The notes under the pieces were generated by a model. It saw nothing but the letters and a program-made list of their open reading frames with translations. It made no database searches and was not told the origin of the DNA. A DNA stretch of 64,000 nt from an uncultured Shewanella sp. (lineage in GTDB: Bacteria; Pseudomonadota; Gammaproteobacteria; Enterobacterales; Shewanellaceae), in assembly GCF_947501225.1 (NCBI RefSeq), contig NZ_CANMUW010000011.1:62001-126000 (forward strand), in the 5' to 3' direction. Shown one piece after another: positions 1 to 9,162 of the stretch. Both the position numbers and the translations under genes were made by a program. Numbering within the stretch: the stretch's first letter is position 1; each line of letters starts with the position of its first letter.

Positions 1-63
1 TCCGGCTGTCACGAGGAGGATTATGACGAGAGAGCCGCTAAGATTGGCAAGATTCATAAATAA
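1..63 (+). CDS. Octahaem-type c cytochrome, C-terminal end (partial)
   Basis: Twenty codons and a TAA stop are open from the first base. They encode a haem motif remnant (SGCHEED) and end in KIGKIHK. This matches the last 20 residues of the complete cytochrome gene at 667-2274 (SGCHEEDYD, IGKIHK) with only a few substitutions, and the resemblance continues past the stop into the terminator. I therefore read it as the 3' end of a tandem paralogue that lies mostly to the left of the window. Only the last haem motif can be seen, so haem number and domain layout of this copy are inferred from its neighbour. Confidence 0.85.
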   Translation, partial: SGCHEEDYDERAAKIGKIHK

Positions 64-121
64 TGATTCACAGATAATAGTACCTGCAACCCTCTAGGGC
101 ATTGCCATCGCCTTAGGCTTA

Positions 122-151
122 GCCAGCCACAGATAGTGGCTGGCATTTTTT
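122..151 (+). terminator. Rho-independent terminator of the upstream cytochrome gene
   Basis: A 9-bp perfect stem (122-130 with 136-144) and a 5-nt loop are followed by a run of six T. It sits about 60 bp after the stop of the partial cytochrome. The terminator at 2341-2371 has the same loop position and T run and a compensated base-pair change in the stem, so the two are duplicates. Confidence 0.88.
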
Positions 152-666
152 GCCCTACCGTCCGATAGCGGTTTCATTCCCCCATTTTTATCGGGTGTAC
201 TGCCCATTTACTATCGTGAAGCTGAACTAGCCAAAAACACGCTGTCAGTTCTCACACAATCACCACCAGGTTCGTTAATTACCATTTTTGTTCCGATATC
301 TCCATGTCGACGGGGGGGGCTTTCTACTACTTTTAGGGTATTAAAGTATGAGTTGTAAAGAGTTAAAGGCTTTTGTTACGCACAAATAGAAACACCGAAA
401 AAGACCATATTTTATATATCGTCGGTAACTGCATTTTTTAGTGCATCGGAGGTTTCAATCTTGTCTGTATATGAAGTGTTTTAATATATAAATCTCAGTC
501 CATATTTTAATTGACGATATACAGCCGAACTTAAACACTTTGTTTTTATAGGTTTTCTAACTCGCAATGATTAGCCATAACCGAAGAAGGTTTATTTTAG
601 CTGTGTTAAAAATTCTAAAATAAAAATATCCAATATATTAAGTAATAAATATATTAAGGGCATATC
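152..666. other. Intergenic region upstream of the cytochrome gene, no gene seen
   Basis: About 515 bp of mostly AT-rich sequence between the two cytochrome genes. It contains an unusual run of eight or nine G around 311 and long A/T stretches from about 400. A TTGACG hexamer at 511-516 could be a -35 element, but no well-spaced -10 follows, so I do not call a promoter. No convincing coding frame is present. Confidence 0.5.
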
Positions 667-2274
667 ATGATGAACATTTCAGATATACGCATTCCATATA
701 AGAAGTTAATACTTGCCAGTATGATCTCTTTGCTGGTGGCTTGTGGTAGCGATAACGACGATCCAGTTCCTCCACCAGAAGATAATAACCCGCCGATTGC
801 TAACCCAAGCGATGCTGAAACCGTTATCGGTAGCAGTATATTGATAGACGCTTTGGCCAACGATACCGATCCCGATGGAGATCCACTGACTATCGAGACC
901 GTGAGTGTGACGGAAGGGTCAGGAACGGCGTCGATTCAGGATAACAAAATCCTGTTCGAACCGGTTGAGGTCGGCACCACAATAATCAACTACACCATCT
1001 CAGACGGTAACGGCGGCGAGGCGAGCTCGACTGTCACCGTCGTTGTGACAGCAAGCGGGGCGGCGTTGACCTATGTCGGAACAGAGACCTGTATCGCCTG
1101 TCACACAGATAAGAAGAGCTATTATGAGACAGGCCATAACTTTAAGCTGACTAAAATTATAGACGGTAAGATGCCCGTGTATCCATTTACGAGTCTCGAT
1201 GGTTCCATAGAGCTAATGGACGGAGTCACTAACACTCTGGGTAAACCAGAGAGCTGGGCAGATATCAGCTATGTTATCGGTGGCTACAAAAAAGTCGGTA
1301 TGTTTATCGATGCAAATGGTTACATTATCAATGGTACAAAAGTGAAGCCTATTGTTGCGCCTAAAGGCGAGAAAGTGACCACGATGTTACCAGAGTATCC
1401 TTACAAGGATCCGGATGCCAGCCCCTACGGTTACTGCGGCAGATGCCACACAACGGGTTGGAAAGATTACACCGAAGGTGCCGGTGACAACCGAAACCTG
1501 AACAGACAAGATGATCTGCCGGGAATGGACGGCACATTCGCTATGACCGGGGTTCAATGTGAAAGCTGTCATGGCGCCGGTAGTGAACATATTAAGGCTC
1601 CGGCAAAACATAACATTGTTAAGATAGCTGAAGCACGCGTTCCAGGTGATTACACCGCAGAAGATATGGGCTATGGCAAAGCGGCCGCCTGTATTGAATG
1701 TCATACCACAGATGACGCCGTCAGGCGCTACCCGGACTATGAGTCTCCCTTCGAGCAAGAGTTTGGAGCACCTAGCCTGGGCGCACGCTTGAAAAGGGAA
1801 GACCACACCTTTGGCCCCGAAGGTCGCAAGGATGGCCGTGGTGGTCGTCATGCTGCTTCAACCATGATAGGTGTCGATCCGGACACCGGCGTGGCCATGG
1901 GTAAGAAGAAAGACTTCACCTGCTCAACCTGCCATAACCCTCATCAGTCTGAACACTATCAGGATAAGCCGGGTCACGAAAATGCCATGGTGCGCGAGTG
2001 TACCGATTGCCATACCAAGGAGTTTGCCGACCTCCCTGGCAGTGATATGGCTTCAGCCGCCCACAAGTTCATCGCTGAGTGTAAAGATTGCCATATGCCA
2101 GGTTCATCTCACCTGCTCAAGATCGATCTCGAGGGTGCAAAGGAAGACCCAAGACACTTCTCCGCAGACGGCAAGTGGCAGAAGCCATGGCTTCGCGCCT
2201 GGGACAGCTGTTCCGGTTGTCATGAGGAGGATTATGACTTGAGAGCCACTCAGATAGGCAAGATTCATAAATAA
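667..2274 (+). CDS. Octahaem c-type cytochrome lipoprotein with cadherin/VCBS-like domain
   Basis: A 535-residue exported electron-transfer protein. The N-terminus has a short hydrophobic segment ending in a lipobox (LLVAC, Cys about residue 26), so it should be lipid-anchored. A Pro/Asp-rich linker leads into a cadherin/VCBS-like domain (about residues 45-125; motif ANDTDPDGDPL). The rest carries eight CXXCH haem sites: CIACH, CGRCH, CESCH, CIECH, CSTCH, CTDCH, CKDCH and CSGCH. Many unpaired His residues could be distal ligands. It follows a near-identical C-terminus at the window start, so it is one of at least two tandem paralogues. The start ATG follows an AAGGG at a reasonable distance; the next codon but one is also ATG. 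The electron donor and acceptor are unknown. A role in extracellular or periplasmic respiration is inference from haem content and likely lineage. Confidence 0.85.
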   Translation: MMNISDIRIPYKKLILASMISLLVACGSDNDDPVPPPEDNNPPIANPSDAETVIGSSILIDALANDTDPDGDPLTIETVSVTEGSGTASIQDNKILFEPVEVGTTIINYTISDGNGGEASSTVTVVVTASGAALTYVGTETCIACHTDKKSYYETGHNFKLTKIIDGKMPVYPFTSLDGSIELMDGVTNTLGKPESWADISYVIGGYKKVGMFIDANGYIINGTKVKPIVAPKGEKVTTMLPEYPYKDPDASPYGYCGRCHTTGWKDYTEGAGDNRNLNRQDDLPGMDGTFAMTGVQCESCHGAGSEHIKAPAKHNIVKIAEARVPGDYTAEDMGYGKAAACIECHTTDDAVRRYPDYESPFEQEFGAPSLGARLKREDHTFGPEGRKDGRGGRHAASTMIGVDPDTGVAMGKKKDFTCSTCHNPHQSEHYQDKPGHENAMVRECTDCHTKEFADLPGSDMASAAHKFIAECKDCHMPGSSHLLKIDLEGAKEDPRHFSADGKWQKPWLRAWDSCSGCHEEDYDLRATQIGKIHK

Positions 2275-2340
2275 TGATTCTTAAATACTGATGCTTAAAG
2301 AATAGTACCTGCGACCCTCTAAGGTTCTAGCCTTAGCCAA

Positions 2341-2371
2341 TGCCAGTCACTGATAGTGACTGGCATTTTTT
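2341..2371 (+). terminator. Rho-independent terminator after the octahaem cytochrome
   Basis: A 10-bp perfect stem (2341-2350 with 2356-2365) with a TGATA loop is followed by six T. It ends the cytochrome transcript and is a diverged copy of the terminator at 122-151. Confidence 0.9.
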
Positions 2372-2541
2372 ATGGTGTTGCGCAATGTTCTGTCGGCCGA
2401 TGCAGCCTTGGTACTGGAGAAACGCTTTAAAAAGTTATAATGCCGCAACTGACATGAGTAACGCCTGAATTCTAGTTAGCAGGTTTTAGGAGCTATAGTT
2501 TAGAAGCCAGGTTCTAAAGCCTCGAATCCAGAACCTTATTT

Positions 2542-2742
2542 TTACGGCTTAAACACGCCTATCACATCACCACCGGCCTGTTTAGCCACCTTCCCATCGC
2601 TCTGCTGCTCGCTGTAATCACAGTCGATACACTCGACCGTTTCCACACCGTTAACTTTAAACAGGACTATGCTATCCATCGCCTTACATTTAGGACACTT
2701 AGCACCGGCAACAAAACGTCTCTTCACTCTGGATTCAGCCAC
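2542..2742 (-). CDS. yheV: YheV-family putative zinc-ribbon protein
   Basis: A 66-residue protein with two CXXC pairs (CPKC near residue 16, CIDC near residue 38), as in a zinc ribbon, and a short C-terminal IGVFKP. Size, motif spacing and position beside yheS match the YheV/TIGR02443 family of enterobacteria, where the gene also neighbours kefB/kefG and yheS. The first codon is GTG, with an AAGG some 12 bases upstream. Function is unknown; metal binding is inferred from the cysteine pairs. It is transcribed away from yheS, and no kef genes are present here. Confidence 0.82.
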   Translation of the reverse strand: MAESRVKRRFVAGAKCPKCKAMDSIVLFKVNGVETVECIDCDYSEQQSDGKVAKQAGGDVIGVFKP

Positions 2743-2935
2743 TTAATTCTCAACCTTAGGTTAGGGTCATAGTTCAATAGAACTCCATTTTGCCACAAAC
2801 AGGACGAAATCGCCGTATTGTTCGACACTTTTACCCTGTTTGTGGCGCAGTTTGTGGCTCGCTTTGTGGTAATGGTGGCCATTTGTGAGATATCATCTGC
2901 GCAATAGTCTCCAGAACATCACCAAGTCGTACTCC

Positions 2936-4849
2936 ATGATATCCATCAATCAAGCACAGTTGATCCGCGGCAGTAAAACGCTTCTGGATGAAACCTCTCT
3001 CACCATCTATCCGGGCCACAAGGTAGGCCTGGTCGGTGCTAACGGCACAGGCAAGTCATCACTCCTGGCACTGATACTCGGCAAGATAAGCCTGGATAAA
3101 GGCGATATCAGTGTCCCCGCCGGCTGGCAGATAGCCACTGTCGCCCAAGAGACACCGGCACTTGAGGTATCGGCCCTGGAATACGTTATCGATGGTGATG
3201 TGGAGTATCGCGAGCTTGAAAAGCAGCTGCATCAGGCTCAGGCCGATGATGATGGCAACGCCATTGCACATCTGCATGGAAAAATTGATGCCATCGGCGG
3301 TTATGCCATTCACGCCCGTGCGGCCAGCCTTTTAGCCGGCCTTGGGTTCAGTGAAGCCGAGCAGTCTAACCCGGTTAAGAGCTTCTCCGGTGGCTGGCGT
3401 ATGCGCCTCAACCTGGCTCAGGCGCTGCTATGCCGCTCAGATCTGCTGCTTCTCGATGAGCCGACCAACCACCTCGACTTAGACACCATGTACTGGCTCG
3501 AAGGCTGGATTAAGTCTTATCAGGGCACGCTGATCCTTATCAGTCACGACAGAGACTTTATCGACGGCATTGTCACAGAGATCATCCACCTGGAGAACCA
3601 GAAGCTTAACTACTACAAGGGTAACTACACCGCCTTCGAACGGATCCGTGCAGAACGCATGGCTCAGCAACAGGTCGCCTTCGAGCGTCAACAGAAAGAG
3701 CGTGCCCATATGCAGTCTTTCGTCGACAGGTTCCGTTATAAGGCGAGTAAGGCCAAGCAGGCACAGAGCCGCTTAAAGGCACTGGAGCGCATGACTGAGC
3801 TGCTGCCGTCTCAAGCCGACAGCCCGTTTCATATGGCGTTTAAAGCGCCTGAAACCCTGCCTAATCCACTGGTGACCATGGAACAGGTGTCTGTAGGCTA
3901 TGGGGATAAAGAGATCTTAAATAGCGTACATCTTAATCTGGTTCCCGGCGCGCGCATCGGCCTTCTCGGTCGCAACGGTGCGGGTAAGTCGACACTGATT
4001 AAGCTGCTCTCCGAAGAGCTTTCCCCGATGAAGGGAAAGTACGAGACCAATCCGGGCCTGAATATCGGTTATTTCGCCCAGCATCAACTCGAGAGTCTGC
4101 GCCTGGATGATACACCGCTTCAGCACCTATCCAGACTGGCACCGACAACCCGTGAACAGGAGTTGAGAAACTTCCTCGGCTGCTATGGCTTCAACGGCGA
4201 CATGGTGTTATCCCCTGTTCGACCCTTTTCCGGTGGCGAGAAGGCCCGGTTAGTATTAGCGCTGCTGGTATGGCAACGCCCTAACCTGCTGCTTCTCGAT
4301 GAGCCAACTAACCACCTGGATCTGGAGATGCGTCATGCACTGACGATGGCACTGCAATCGTTCGAAGGGGCGATGATCATCGTATCCCACGACAGGCACC
4401 TGCTGAGACTCAGTTGCAGCGACTACTATCTGGTCGATGGCGGCAAAGTACAAAGTTTCGATGGCGACCTCGATGATTATCATCAGTGGCTTCTCGATGC
4501 TGCCAAGGCGGCAAACAAAGAGGAGGTCGGTCAGGATGCTGCAAAGCCGGCTCAGGATAAGAAGCTACAGAAGCGTTTAGAGGCGGAGCTGCGCCAGAAA
4601 CTGTCTCCGTTGAAAAAGGTTCAGCTTAAACTTGAAAAAGAGCAGCAGAGATCGAGTAGCCGTCTATCCGAACTCGAAGAGATGCTTGCCGACATGAGTT
4701 TGTATGATGCCGAAAATAAGGCTAAATTAACTCAGGTCTTAAACGAAAGAACTAAGCTCACTCAGGCATTAGAGGAGAGTGAGATGGAGTGGTTAGAGGT
4801 TCAGGAGTCTATCGAGGAGATCGAACAAGAGGTTCGTTCGGCTCTTTGA
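2936..4849 (+). CDS. yheS: ABC-F family ATPase YheS
   Basis: A 637-residue soluble protein with two ABC ATPase domains and no membrane segments, the same length as I recall for E. coli YheS. Domain 1 has Walker A GANGTGKS and signature SFSGGWRMRLNLAQAL, then LLLLDEPTNHLDL. The linker (about 235-310) is charged and rich in Arg/Gln. Domain 2 has GRNGAGKS, FSGGEKARLVLALL and a second LLLLDEPTNHLDL. A Lys/Glu-rich coiled-coil tail follows from about residue 540. ABC-F proteins act on the ribosome at the E/P site; the exact role of YheS is not settled. I chose the ATG at 2936, which aligns with the family N-terminus, although the frame is open 17 codons further and no strong Shine-Dalgarno is visible. 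It begins the yheS-yheT-yheU-prkB synteny block. Confidence 0.93.
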   Translation: MISINQAQLIRGSKTLLDETSLTIYPGHKVGLVGANGTGKSSLLALILGKISLDKGDISVPAGWQIATVAQETPALEVSALEYVIDGDVEYRELEKQLHQAQADDDGNAIAHLHGKIDAIGGYAIHARAASLLAGLGFSEAEQSNPVKSFSGGWRMRLNLAQALLCRSDLLLLDEPTNHLDLDTMYWLEGWIKSYQGTLILISHDRDFIDGIVTEIIHLENQKLNYYKGNYTAFERIRAERMAQQQVAFERQQKERAHMQSFVDRFRYKASKAKQAQSRLKALERMTELLPSQADSPFHMAFKAPETLPNPLVTMEQVSVGYGDKEILNSVHLNLVPGARIGLLGRNGAGKSTLIKLLSEELSPMKGKYETNPGLNIGYFAQHQLESLRLDDTPLQHLSRLAPTTREQELRNFLGCYGFNGDMVLSPVRPFSGGEKARLVLALLVWQRPNLLLLDEPTNHLDLEMRHALTMALQSFEGAMIIVSHDRHLLRLSCSDYYLVDGGKVQSFDGDLDDYHQWLLDAAKAANKEEVGQDAAKPAQDKKLQKRLEAELRQKLSPLKKVQLKLEKEQQRSSSRLSELEEMLADMSLYDAENKAKLTQVLNERTKLTQALEESEMEWLEVQESIEEIEQEVRSAL

Positions 4850-4917
4850 TTCAGATTCGGCGCCGCTCAGATGATTAAAGGCGGCGCATCGACAAAAATG
4901 CAAAGGAAACGCGTTAA

Positions 4918-5355
4918 ATGACCTATTTAAATCAGTTTGATCTCTCCCTTTGGCAGGTGTGTGACGGTTATTACGACCAACATCAAGCCCTCTGCCTGCA
5001 ACTTCAGGATGAGCACCAGGTCAATGTGAACCTGCTCCTGCTCTCCCTGTGGTTAGACAAACAGGGATATCTGTTGTCCGAGAAAGATTGGTCACAGATG
5101 AGAGATGAGATCCACCACTGGGAGGAGCGGGTGCTGCTCCCCTACAGAAAATTACGCAAACTGAGTAAAAACAGCTTAGTCGATGGGGAGTATCAACAGA
5201 TGCTTGAGGTCGAACTCATGCTGGAGCGAAAGTCACAGGCTCTGATTTTACACAAGCTCAGACAGCTGCCCCATGAAGGTAAGAGTTCAAATCTGAATGT
5301 CTTTTTGGATCTCTACCGACTGGATGCAGATGAATACCAACAACTGGCAGCCTAG
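4918..5355 (+). CDS. TIGR02444 family protein of unknown function
   Basis: A 145-residue protein without signal peptide or membrane helix. It is rich in Leu, Gln and charged residues and probably alpha-helical. The N-terminal half has a FDLSLWQVCDGYY-type segment, followed by VNVNLLLLSLWLD, which recalls the TIGR02444 family found beside yheS in many gammaproteobacteria. It lies 68 bp after yheS on the same strand with its own AAGGAAA ribosome site, so the two are probably co-transcribed. No catalytic motif is visible and no function can be given. Confidence 0.75.
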   Translation: MTYLNQFDLSLWQVCDGYYDQHQALCLQLQDEHQVNVNLLLLSLWLDKQGYLLSEKDWSQMRDEIHHWEERVLLPYRKLRKLSKNSLVDGEYQQMLEVELMLERKSQALILHKLRQLPHEGKSSNLNVFLDLYRLDADEYQQLAA

Positions 5356-5381
5356 TCTAAAAACTCGTTAACCTTCCCGAT

Positions 5382-5404
5382 CAGGAGTGAATCATTCACT
5401 CCTG
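5382..5404. terminator. Hairpin between convergent genes, possible bidirectional terminator
   Basis: A perfect inverted repeat, with an 8-bp stem plus further pairing and a 7-nt loop, lies 27 bp after the TIGR02444 gene and 31 bp beyond the stop of the convergent GMC oxidoreductase. There is no T run on either side, so intrinsic termination is only plausible. Confidence 0.45.
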
Positions 5405-5434
5405 CTCTATTGAGCCGGCCCTCAGCGTTTTAAA

Positions 5435-7048
5435 CTAGCCCTTCGAAAGGCTCAGCCGTTCGGCCAAACGTGTCGCATTTCTGGCTGTGATGCCGTAGAT
5501 AGAGAGCTGCGGATTGGCCCCCAGGCTGGTAGGGAAGATTGAACCGTCCATCACCGACATATTTTCATAGTAGTGAGATTGGCCGTGGCTATCGACCATA
5601 GAGATCTTCTGGTCCTCGCCCATGGGACAGCCCCCCATCACATGAGCAGAAGCGACTACGGTTTTAAGCGGTGCTAATGTCATCCTCTCTATCTCTGATT
5701 TAGCCTCAGCCCAGCTTTTGAGATAGGACATACCTTCACTGATAGGCAGTACCTGTTTAGCCCCGGCAGCAAACTGCAGCTCGGCCATGCTGGCAAATGC
5801 CCTTCTCGCCGCAGCCCAAAACGTATCTGTCAGCGGGTAATCCAGCATAAATCCACTGTCGGTCAGATGAACCTGCCCCCCCTGACTCTGCTCATGATAC
5901 CCATCCCTCACCAGAGCGATGGTGACCTGGAGTTGATTGAAGTTTTCCATCAATTCGGCGTGGCTCTTGCCATAACCCAATGTTTTCGAGGCGATGAGCA
6001 CCGGGTGAACCGGGGGCACCTCTAACTTATAACCCAACTGGCCATCGGCTCCGTCACGCCAGACAAATTCATCACTATAGATAGACTGAGGTGCGCCGCT
6101 GTGGGCATTAATGGGATCTGAAAATATGGCACCACTGAGCAGGGTAGGGTGCAGGAAGGTACGCTTACCCAAAATTTGATTCGGGTCGCTTACACCTGAG
6201 CGCATCATGAGGGCCGGCGTATGTACGGCGCCCGCCGCAATAATATAGTGTTTCGCCTTAAAGGTTAACTTCACGGACGTTGGCCGTAACTGCTCATCCA
6301 GCGCAATGGCCTTAGCCGCAACTATCTTCTCTTTGTGGTGCTCTAACTTCACCACCTTAGCCCGACTGACCAGTGTCGCGCCTTTTTCAAGGGCCGCCGG
6401 TATAGTCGTCACCAACATAGATTGCTTTGCGTTTACCGGGCAGCCCATTCCACAATACCCTGTATTCCAGCAACCCTTGACGTTGCGCTTGATCACGGTG
6501 AAATCCCAATTTAGCTTCTCACAGCCGGACTTCAAGGCTTCATTATTTCTATTTGGAGCAAAAGGCCACTCGGTGATATTCAGGCGCTGCTCCATCTTCT
6601 CAAACCAAGGGTCCAACTCCTGCCTGGATAAACCTTCGATCGACTTCTCCCGGGCCCAATATTCCAGTGCATTTTTCGGAGTCCTGATGGAGGTGGTCCA
6701 GTTGACGGTTGTCGAGCCTCCCACCGCCCTGCCCTGAAAGATACCGATCGCCTTATCTTTGGTCTTCATGGCCGCAGCCTGCTGGTAGAGATCCGGGTAG
6801 GCGCGCCGCTCCTCCATATTAAAGCTGCGGGATGACTTGAGCGGACCGCCCTCTATGATGATAACTGTCAAGCCTGCATCGGTTAATATTTCGGCAGCGA
6901 CACCGCCACCGGCACCGCTGCCAACGATTACGACATCGGCCTCCAGAGTCCGGTTTCGGCTCAGCTTACTGGCATCGATATGTTTCCAGCCGGATGACAA
7001 CCCCTCCTCTATCGGATCTGCTATTACCACCTGTCCCCTCCACACCAT
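5435..7048 (-). CDS. GMC family flavin oxidoreductase
   Basis: A 537-residue FAD-dependent alcohol dehydrogenase/oxidase-type enzyme. The Rossmann FAD motif is VIVGSGAGGGVAAE (about residue 40), followed by EGG. The GMC motif around residue 105 reads GRAVGGSTTVNW. The middle carries the Cys-rich GYCGMGCPVNAK stretch typical of the long-chain-alcohol/sterol-oxidase branch. The C-terminal catalytic domain has SAHVMGGCPMG and, near the end, DGSIFPTSLGANPQLS, which supplies the usual His/Asn pair. It has no signal peptide. The gene just upstream on the same strand (7100-7615) encodes a Tat-signal protein, the arrangement seen in gluconate/sorbitol dehydrogenases whose flavin subunit is carried across by a Tat partner; export here is inference. 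The substrate cannot be deduced. The pair sits between TIGR02444 and yheT. Confidence 0.88.
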   Translation of the reverse strand: MVWRGQVVIADPIEEGLSSGWKHIDASKLSRNRTLEADVVIVGSGAGGGVAAEILTDAGLTVIIIEGGPLKSSRSFNMEERRAYPDLYQQAAAMKTKDKAIGIFQGRAVGGSTTVNWTTSIRTPKNALEYWAREKSIEGLSRQELDPWFEKMEQRLNITEWPFAPNRNNEALKSGCEKLNWDFTVIKRNVKGCWNTGYCGMGCPVNAKQSMLVTTIPAALEKGATLVSRAKVVKLEHHKEKIVAAKAIALDEQLRPTSVKLTFKAKHYIIAAGAVHTPALMMRSGVSDPNQILGKRTFLHPTLLSGAIFSDPINAHSGAPQSIYSDEFVWRDGADGQLGYKLEVPPVHPVLIASKTLGYGKSHAELMENFNQLQVTIALVRDGYHEQSQGGQVHLTDSGFMLDYPLTDTFWAAARRAFASMAELQFAAGAKQVLPISEGMSYLKSWAEAKSEIERMTLAPLKTVVASAHVMGGCPMGEDQKISMVDSHGQSHYYENMSVMDGSIFPTSLGANPQLSIYGITARNATRLAERLSLSKG

Positions 7049-7099
7049 CTTTTATTTATAGTTATTTAATCTGTAACAGCCAATTTCAGTCGCCAGTGT

Positions 7100-7615
7100 C
7101 TATGTTTCCGTACCGAGAAAGGTCGGTTTTACATAGTTCAGTCGGCTCCAATGCTCGGGGCAGGAGTAGTAGCTGGCCATAACCAGCTCCCTGAGCCCTT
7201 GATAAGCAGTCACCATCAACTCTATGAAACTGTTTCGCCAATACTCCAGCAGGGTGACCAGCTCCTGCGCAGTTCGCATCATCAAAGGGGTCATGCTACC
7301 TGTGAGGATCAGCAGCCCCAACCTCTGCTCCAACATGCCCAGCAGCTGCTCCAGCTCGGCTCGGCTCTCTTCGGGCAACATGGCAATGGTCTGTGTAATG
7401 GCATCTAAGGTGCGGTTCTCTGCGGCGCGGCGAAGACTCTCGACCTCGGGAAGCGCCCCATCTAAAAATACCGGGAGCAGTGCGCTGAACAGTAATCTAT
7501 GTTGGCTATCTTGTGACCTGTTGGCCGCGATAAACTCCGGTGAATAGAGGTTTACTCCCAGCGCTATTGCGGCCGTGCCAACGAATGCCGATGTCAAAAA
7601 CGTACGTCGTTTCAT
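7100..7615 (-). CDS. Tat-signal protein, likely partner of the GMC oxidoreductase
   Basis: A 171-residue protein starting MKRRTFLTSAFVG followed by a hydrophobic stretch, a typical twin-arginine signal though with KRRTF rather than the full SRRxFLK. The mature part is helical, with no cysteines apart from one near the end and no metal motif. A strong AGGGAGAG lies just before the ATG. It is 51 bp upstream of the GMC gene on the same strand, so the two form an operon. By position and size it resembles the small subunit (gluconate 2-dehydrogenase subunit 3 type) that pairs with GMC flavoproteins, but I cannot confirm sequence homology by eye. Confidence 0.7.
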   Translation of the reverse strand: MKRRTFLTSAFVGTAAIALGVNLYSPEFIAANRSQDSQHRLLFSALLPVFLDGALPEVESLRRAAENRTLDAITQTIAMLPEESRAELEQLLGMLEQRLGLLILTGSMTPLMMRTAQELVTLLEYWRNSFIELMVTAYQGLRELVMASYYSCPEHWSRLNYVKPTFLGTET

Positions 7616-7848
7616 GCCTCTCCCTGTGAACGTTTCAAAATGGATAGATTACCAACACTGAAAAACGATGCTTTTCTATACTATACCTATGCAGACCATT
7701 GTGCGAAGCAGACCAGAACCTTAATCATAATCGAGAGCGAAGAGGCCAGACTTTCTCTCATCGAAAAAGCAACACTCTGGTATGCTACAATGCGACTCTC
7801 ACTAATAATTAAACACACGTTTTAATTTACAGCAATAGCCAATACATT

Positions 7849-8820
7849 ATGACGCACTCTTTTTCTCCCCCCTGGTGGGCAAGAAGCCCCCATGTTCAGA
7901 CGATTCTGCCGGTATTCACCAAGGTGGACAGACCAGCTTTGAGTCGCGAACGGTTGGAGCTCAGTGACGGGGACTTTATCGATCTGGACTGGCTGAGTTT
8001 CCCTGAAGATGGTCAGACTATTCTGGTCGTTATTCATGGGTTGGAGGGCAGCGCCGAGTCTCACTATGTACGCCGCCTGCTGCAGGATTGCCGTGCCAGA
8101 GGCCTGTGCGCCGTCGTACATCATCACAGAAGTTGTTCGGGTGAGCCTAACCGTCTGGCCCGAAGTTATCATAGCGGCGACACCCGCGACCTGCACGAAA
8201 ACCTGACCCATCTGAAGGCACGGTTTCCCAACTCAAGAATCAGGGCGGTCGGCTACAGTTTGGGTGGCAACGTACTGACTAAATACCTGGGCGAACACAG
8301 TGATTCCAGCCTTATCGAACGGGCCGTGGTTGTCTCGGCGCCGCTGAAACTTGCAGCCTGCGCCAAGAAACTGGAAAAAGGGTTCTCTAAGGTCTATCAA
8401 AGCTACCTGATAAAGCAGCTACAGCAGAAACTGACTAAAAAAGTACAGGATAAGCGCCTGTCGGAGAGTATGCCGGTTTCGATGTCGCAGATAGAGGAAC
8501 TCAACACCTTCTACAGCTTCGATCACCGGGTAACGGCCCCGCTCCATGGGTTTGAGGGCGTGGACGACTACTACCACAGAGCCAGTGGCATGAACTTTCT
8601 CCAACATATCTGCCAGCCAACGCTGGTGATACACGCCGAAGACGACCCATTTATGACCCGGGAGGTGATCCCACCGGCTAAAAAGCTGTCACCTGATGTG
8701 GTCTATGAGCTACACAGTCGCGGCGGTCACGTAGGCTTCATCGATGGCGGGACACCATTTAAACCTAAGTACTATCTGGAAAAACGGATCCTTACTTTTC
8801 TTTCACAGAGTGATACCTGA
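7849..8820 (+). CDS. yheT: YheT-type alpha/beta hydrolase
   Basis: A 323-residue alpha/beta hydrolase of the YheT/YMC10 family. The N-terminus has the family-typical PPWWARSPHVQTILP. The oxyanion strand VVIHGLEGS is followed by the nucleophile elbow GYSLGGN (Ser about residue 144), the acid in HAEDDPF and the catalytic His in RGGHVGF near the C-terminus, so the triad is intact. There is no signal peptide. The natural substrate is unknown; family members act as esterases. The stop is three bases before the yheU start, so the two genes are translationally coupled, and prkB follows, as in E. coli. Confidence 0.92.
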   Translation: MTHSFSPPWWARSPHVQTILPVFTKVDRPALSRERLELSDGDFIDLDWLSFPEDGQTILVVIHGLEGSAESHYVRRLLQDCRARGLCAVVHHHRSCSGEPNRLARSYHSGDTRDLHENLTHLKARFPNSRIRAVGYSLGGNVLTKYLGEHSDSSLIERAVVVSAPLKLAACAKKLEKGFSKVYQSYLIKQLQQKLTKKVQDKRLSESMPVSMSQIEELNTFYSFDHRVTAPLHGFEGVDDYYHRASGMNFLQHICQPTLVIHAEDDPFMTREVIPPAKKLSPDVVYELHSRGGHVGFIDGGTPFKPKYYLEKRILTFLSQSDT

Positions 8821-8822
8821 AT

Positions 8823-9071
8823 ATGCTTGTACCTTTTGATGCACTTCAGCAACTGCCAAACGAAACCTTAGAGAGCCTGATCAAAGAGTATCTCTTCTCG
8901 CAGGTGGAGGATGGCAGCTTTTCAGACACAGACGGTGAGGCGATAAAGCTCGCTATAACCAAGTGTAAACAAGCCCTTAAACAAGGGACTCTGGTCGTCG
9001 AATACAGTGAAGATGATGAGTCTGTTGCGATCCGCCAACAGGATGATCTTCATATATGGTCAACCCCTTAA
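8823..9071 (+). CDS. yheU: YheU family protein (UPF0270)
   Basis: An 82-residue acidic protein with PFDALQQLPNETLESLIKEY near the N-terminus, then a TDGE-centred segment and an EDDESVAIR tail. These features and the position between yheT and prkB identify the YheU/UPF0270 family, which is usually about 70-80 residues. No function is known. The ATG lies two bases after the yheT stop, which implies co-expression. Confidence 0.9.
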   Translation: MLVPFDALQQLPNETLESLIKEYLFSQVEDGSFSDTDGEAIKLAITKCKQALKQGTLVVEYSEDDESVAIRQQDDLHIWSTP

Positions 9072-9162
9072 ATCGTATGCGAGTTTGACCTGAGAGTATC
9101 GATTACCGTATAAATACAGCTCAGCTACTCATTATAAATTCAGGTTCCATTTAGGAAATTTA

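Noticed and set aside
511..540. Sigma-70 promoter for the cytochrome gene based on TTGACG at 511
   Set aside because: No -10 hexamer at 16-18 bp spacing.
1387..1851. 154-codon minus-strand frame inside the octahaem cytochrome
   Set aside because: Antisense shadow of a gene with eight clear haem motifs.
7640..7825. 61-codon plus-strand frame before yheT
   Set aside because: No ribosome site, low complexity composition; it covers the promoter region of the yheT operon.
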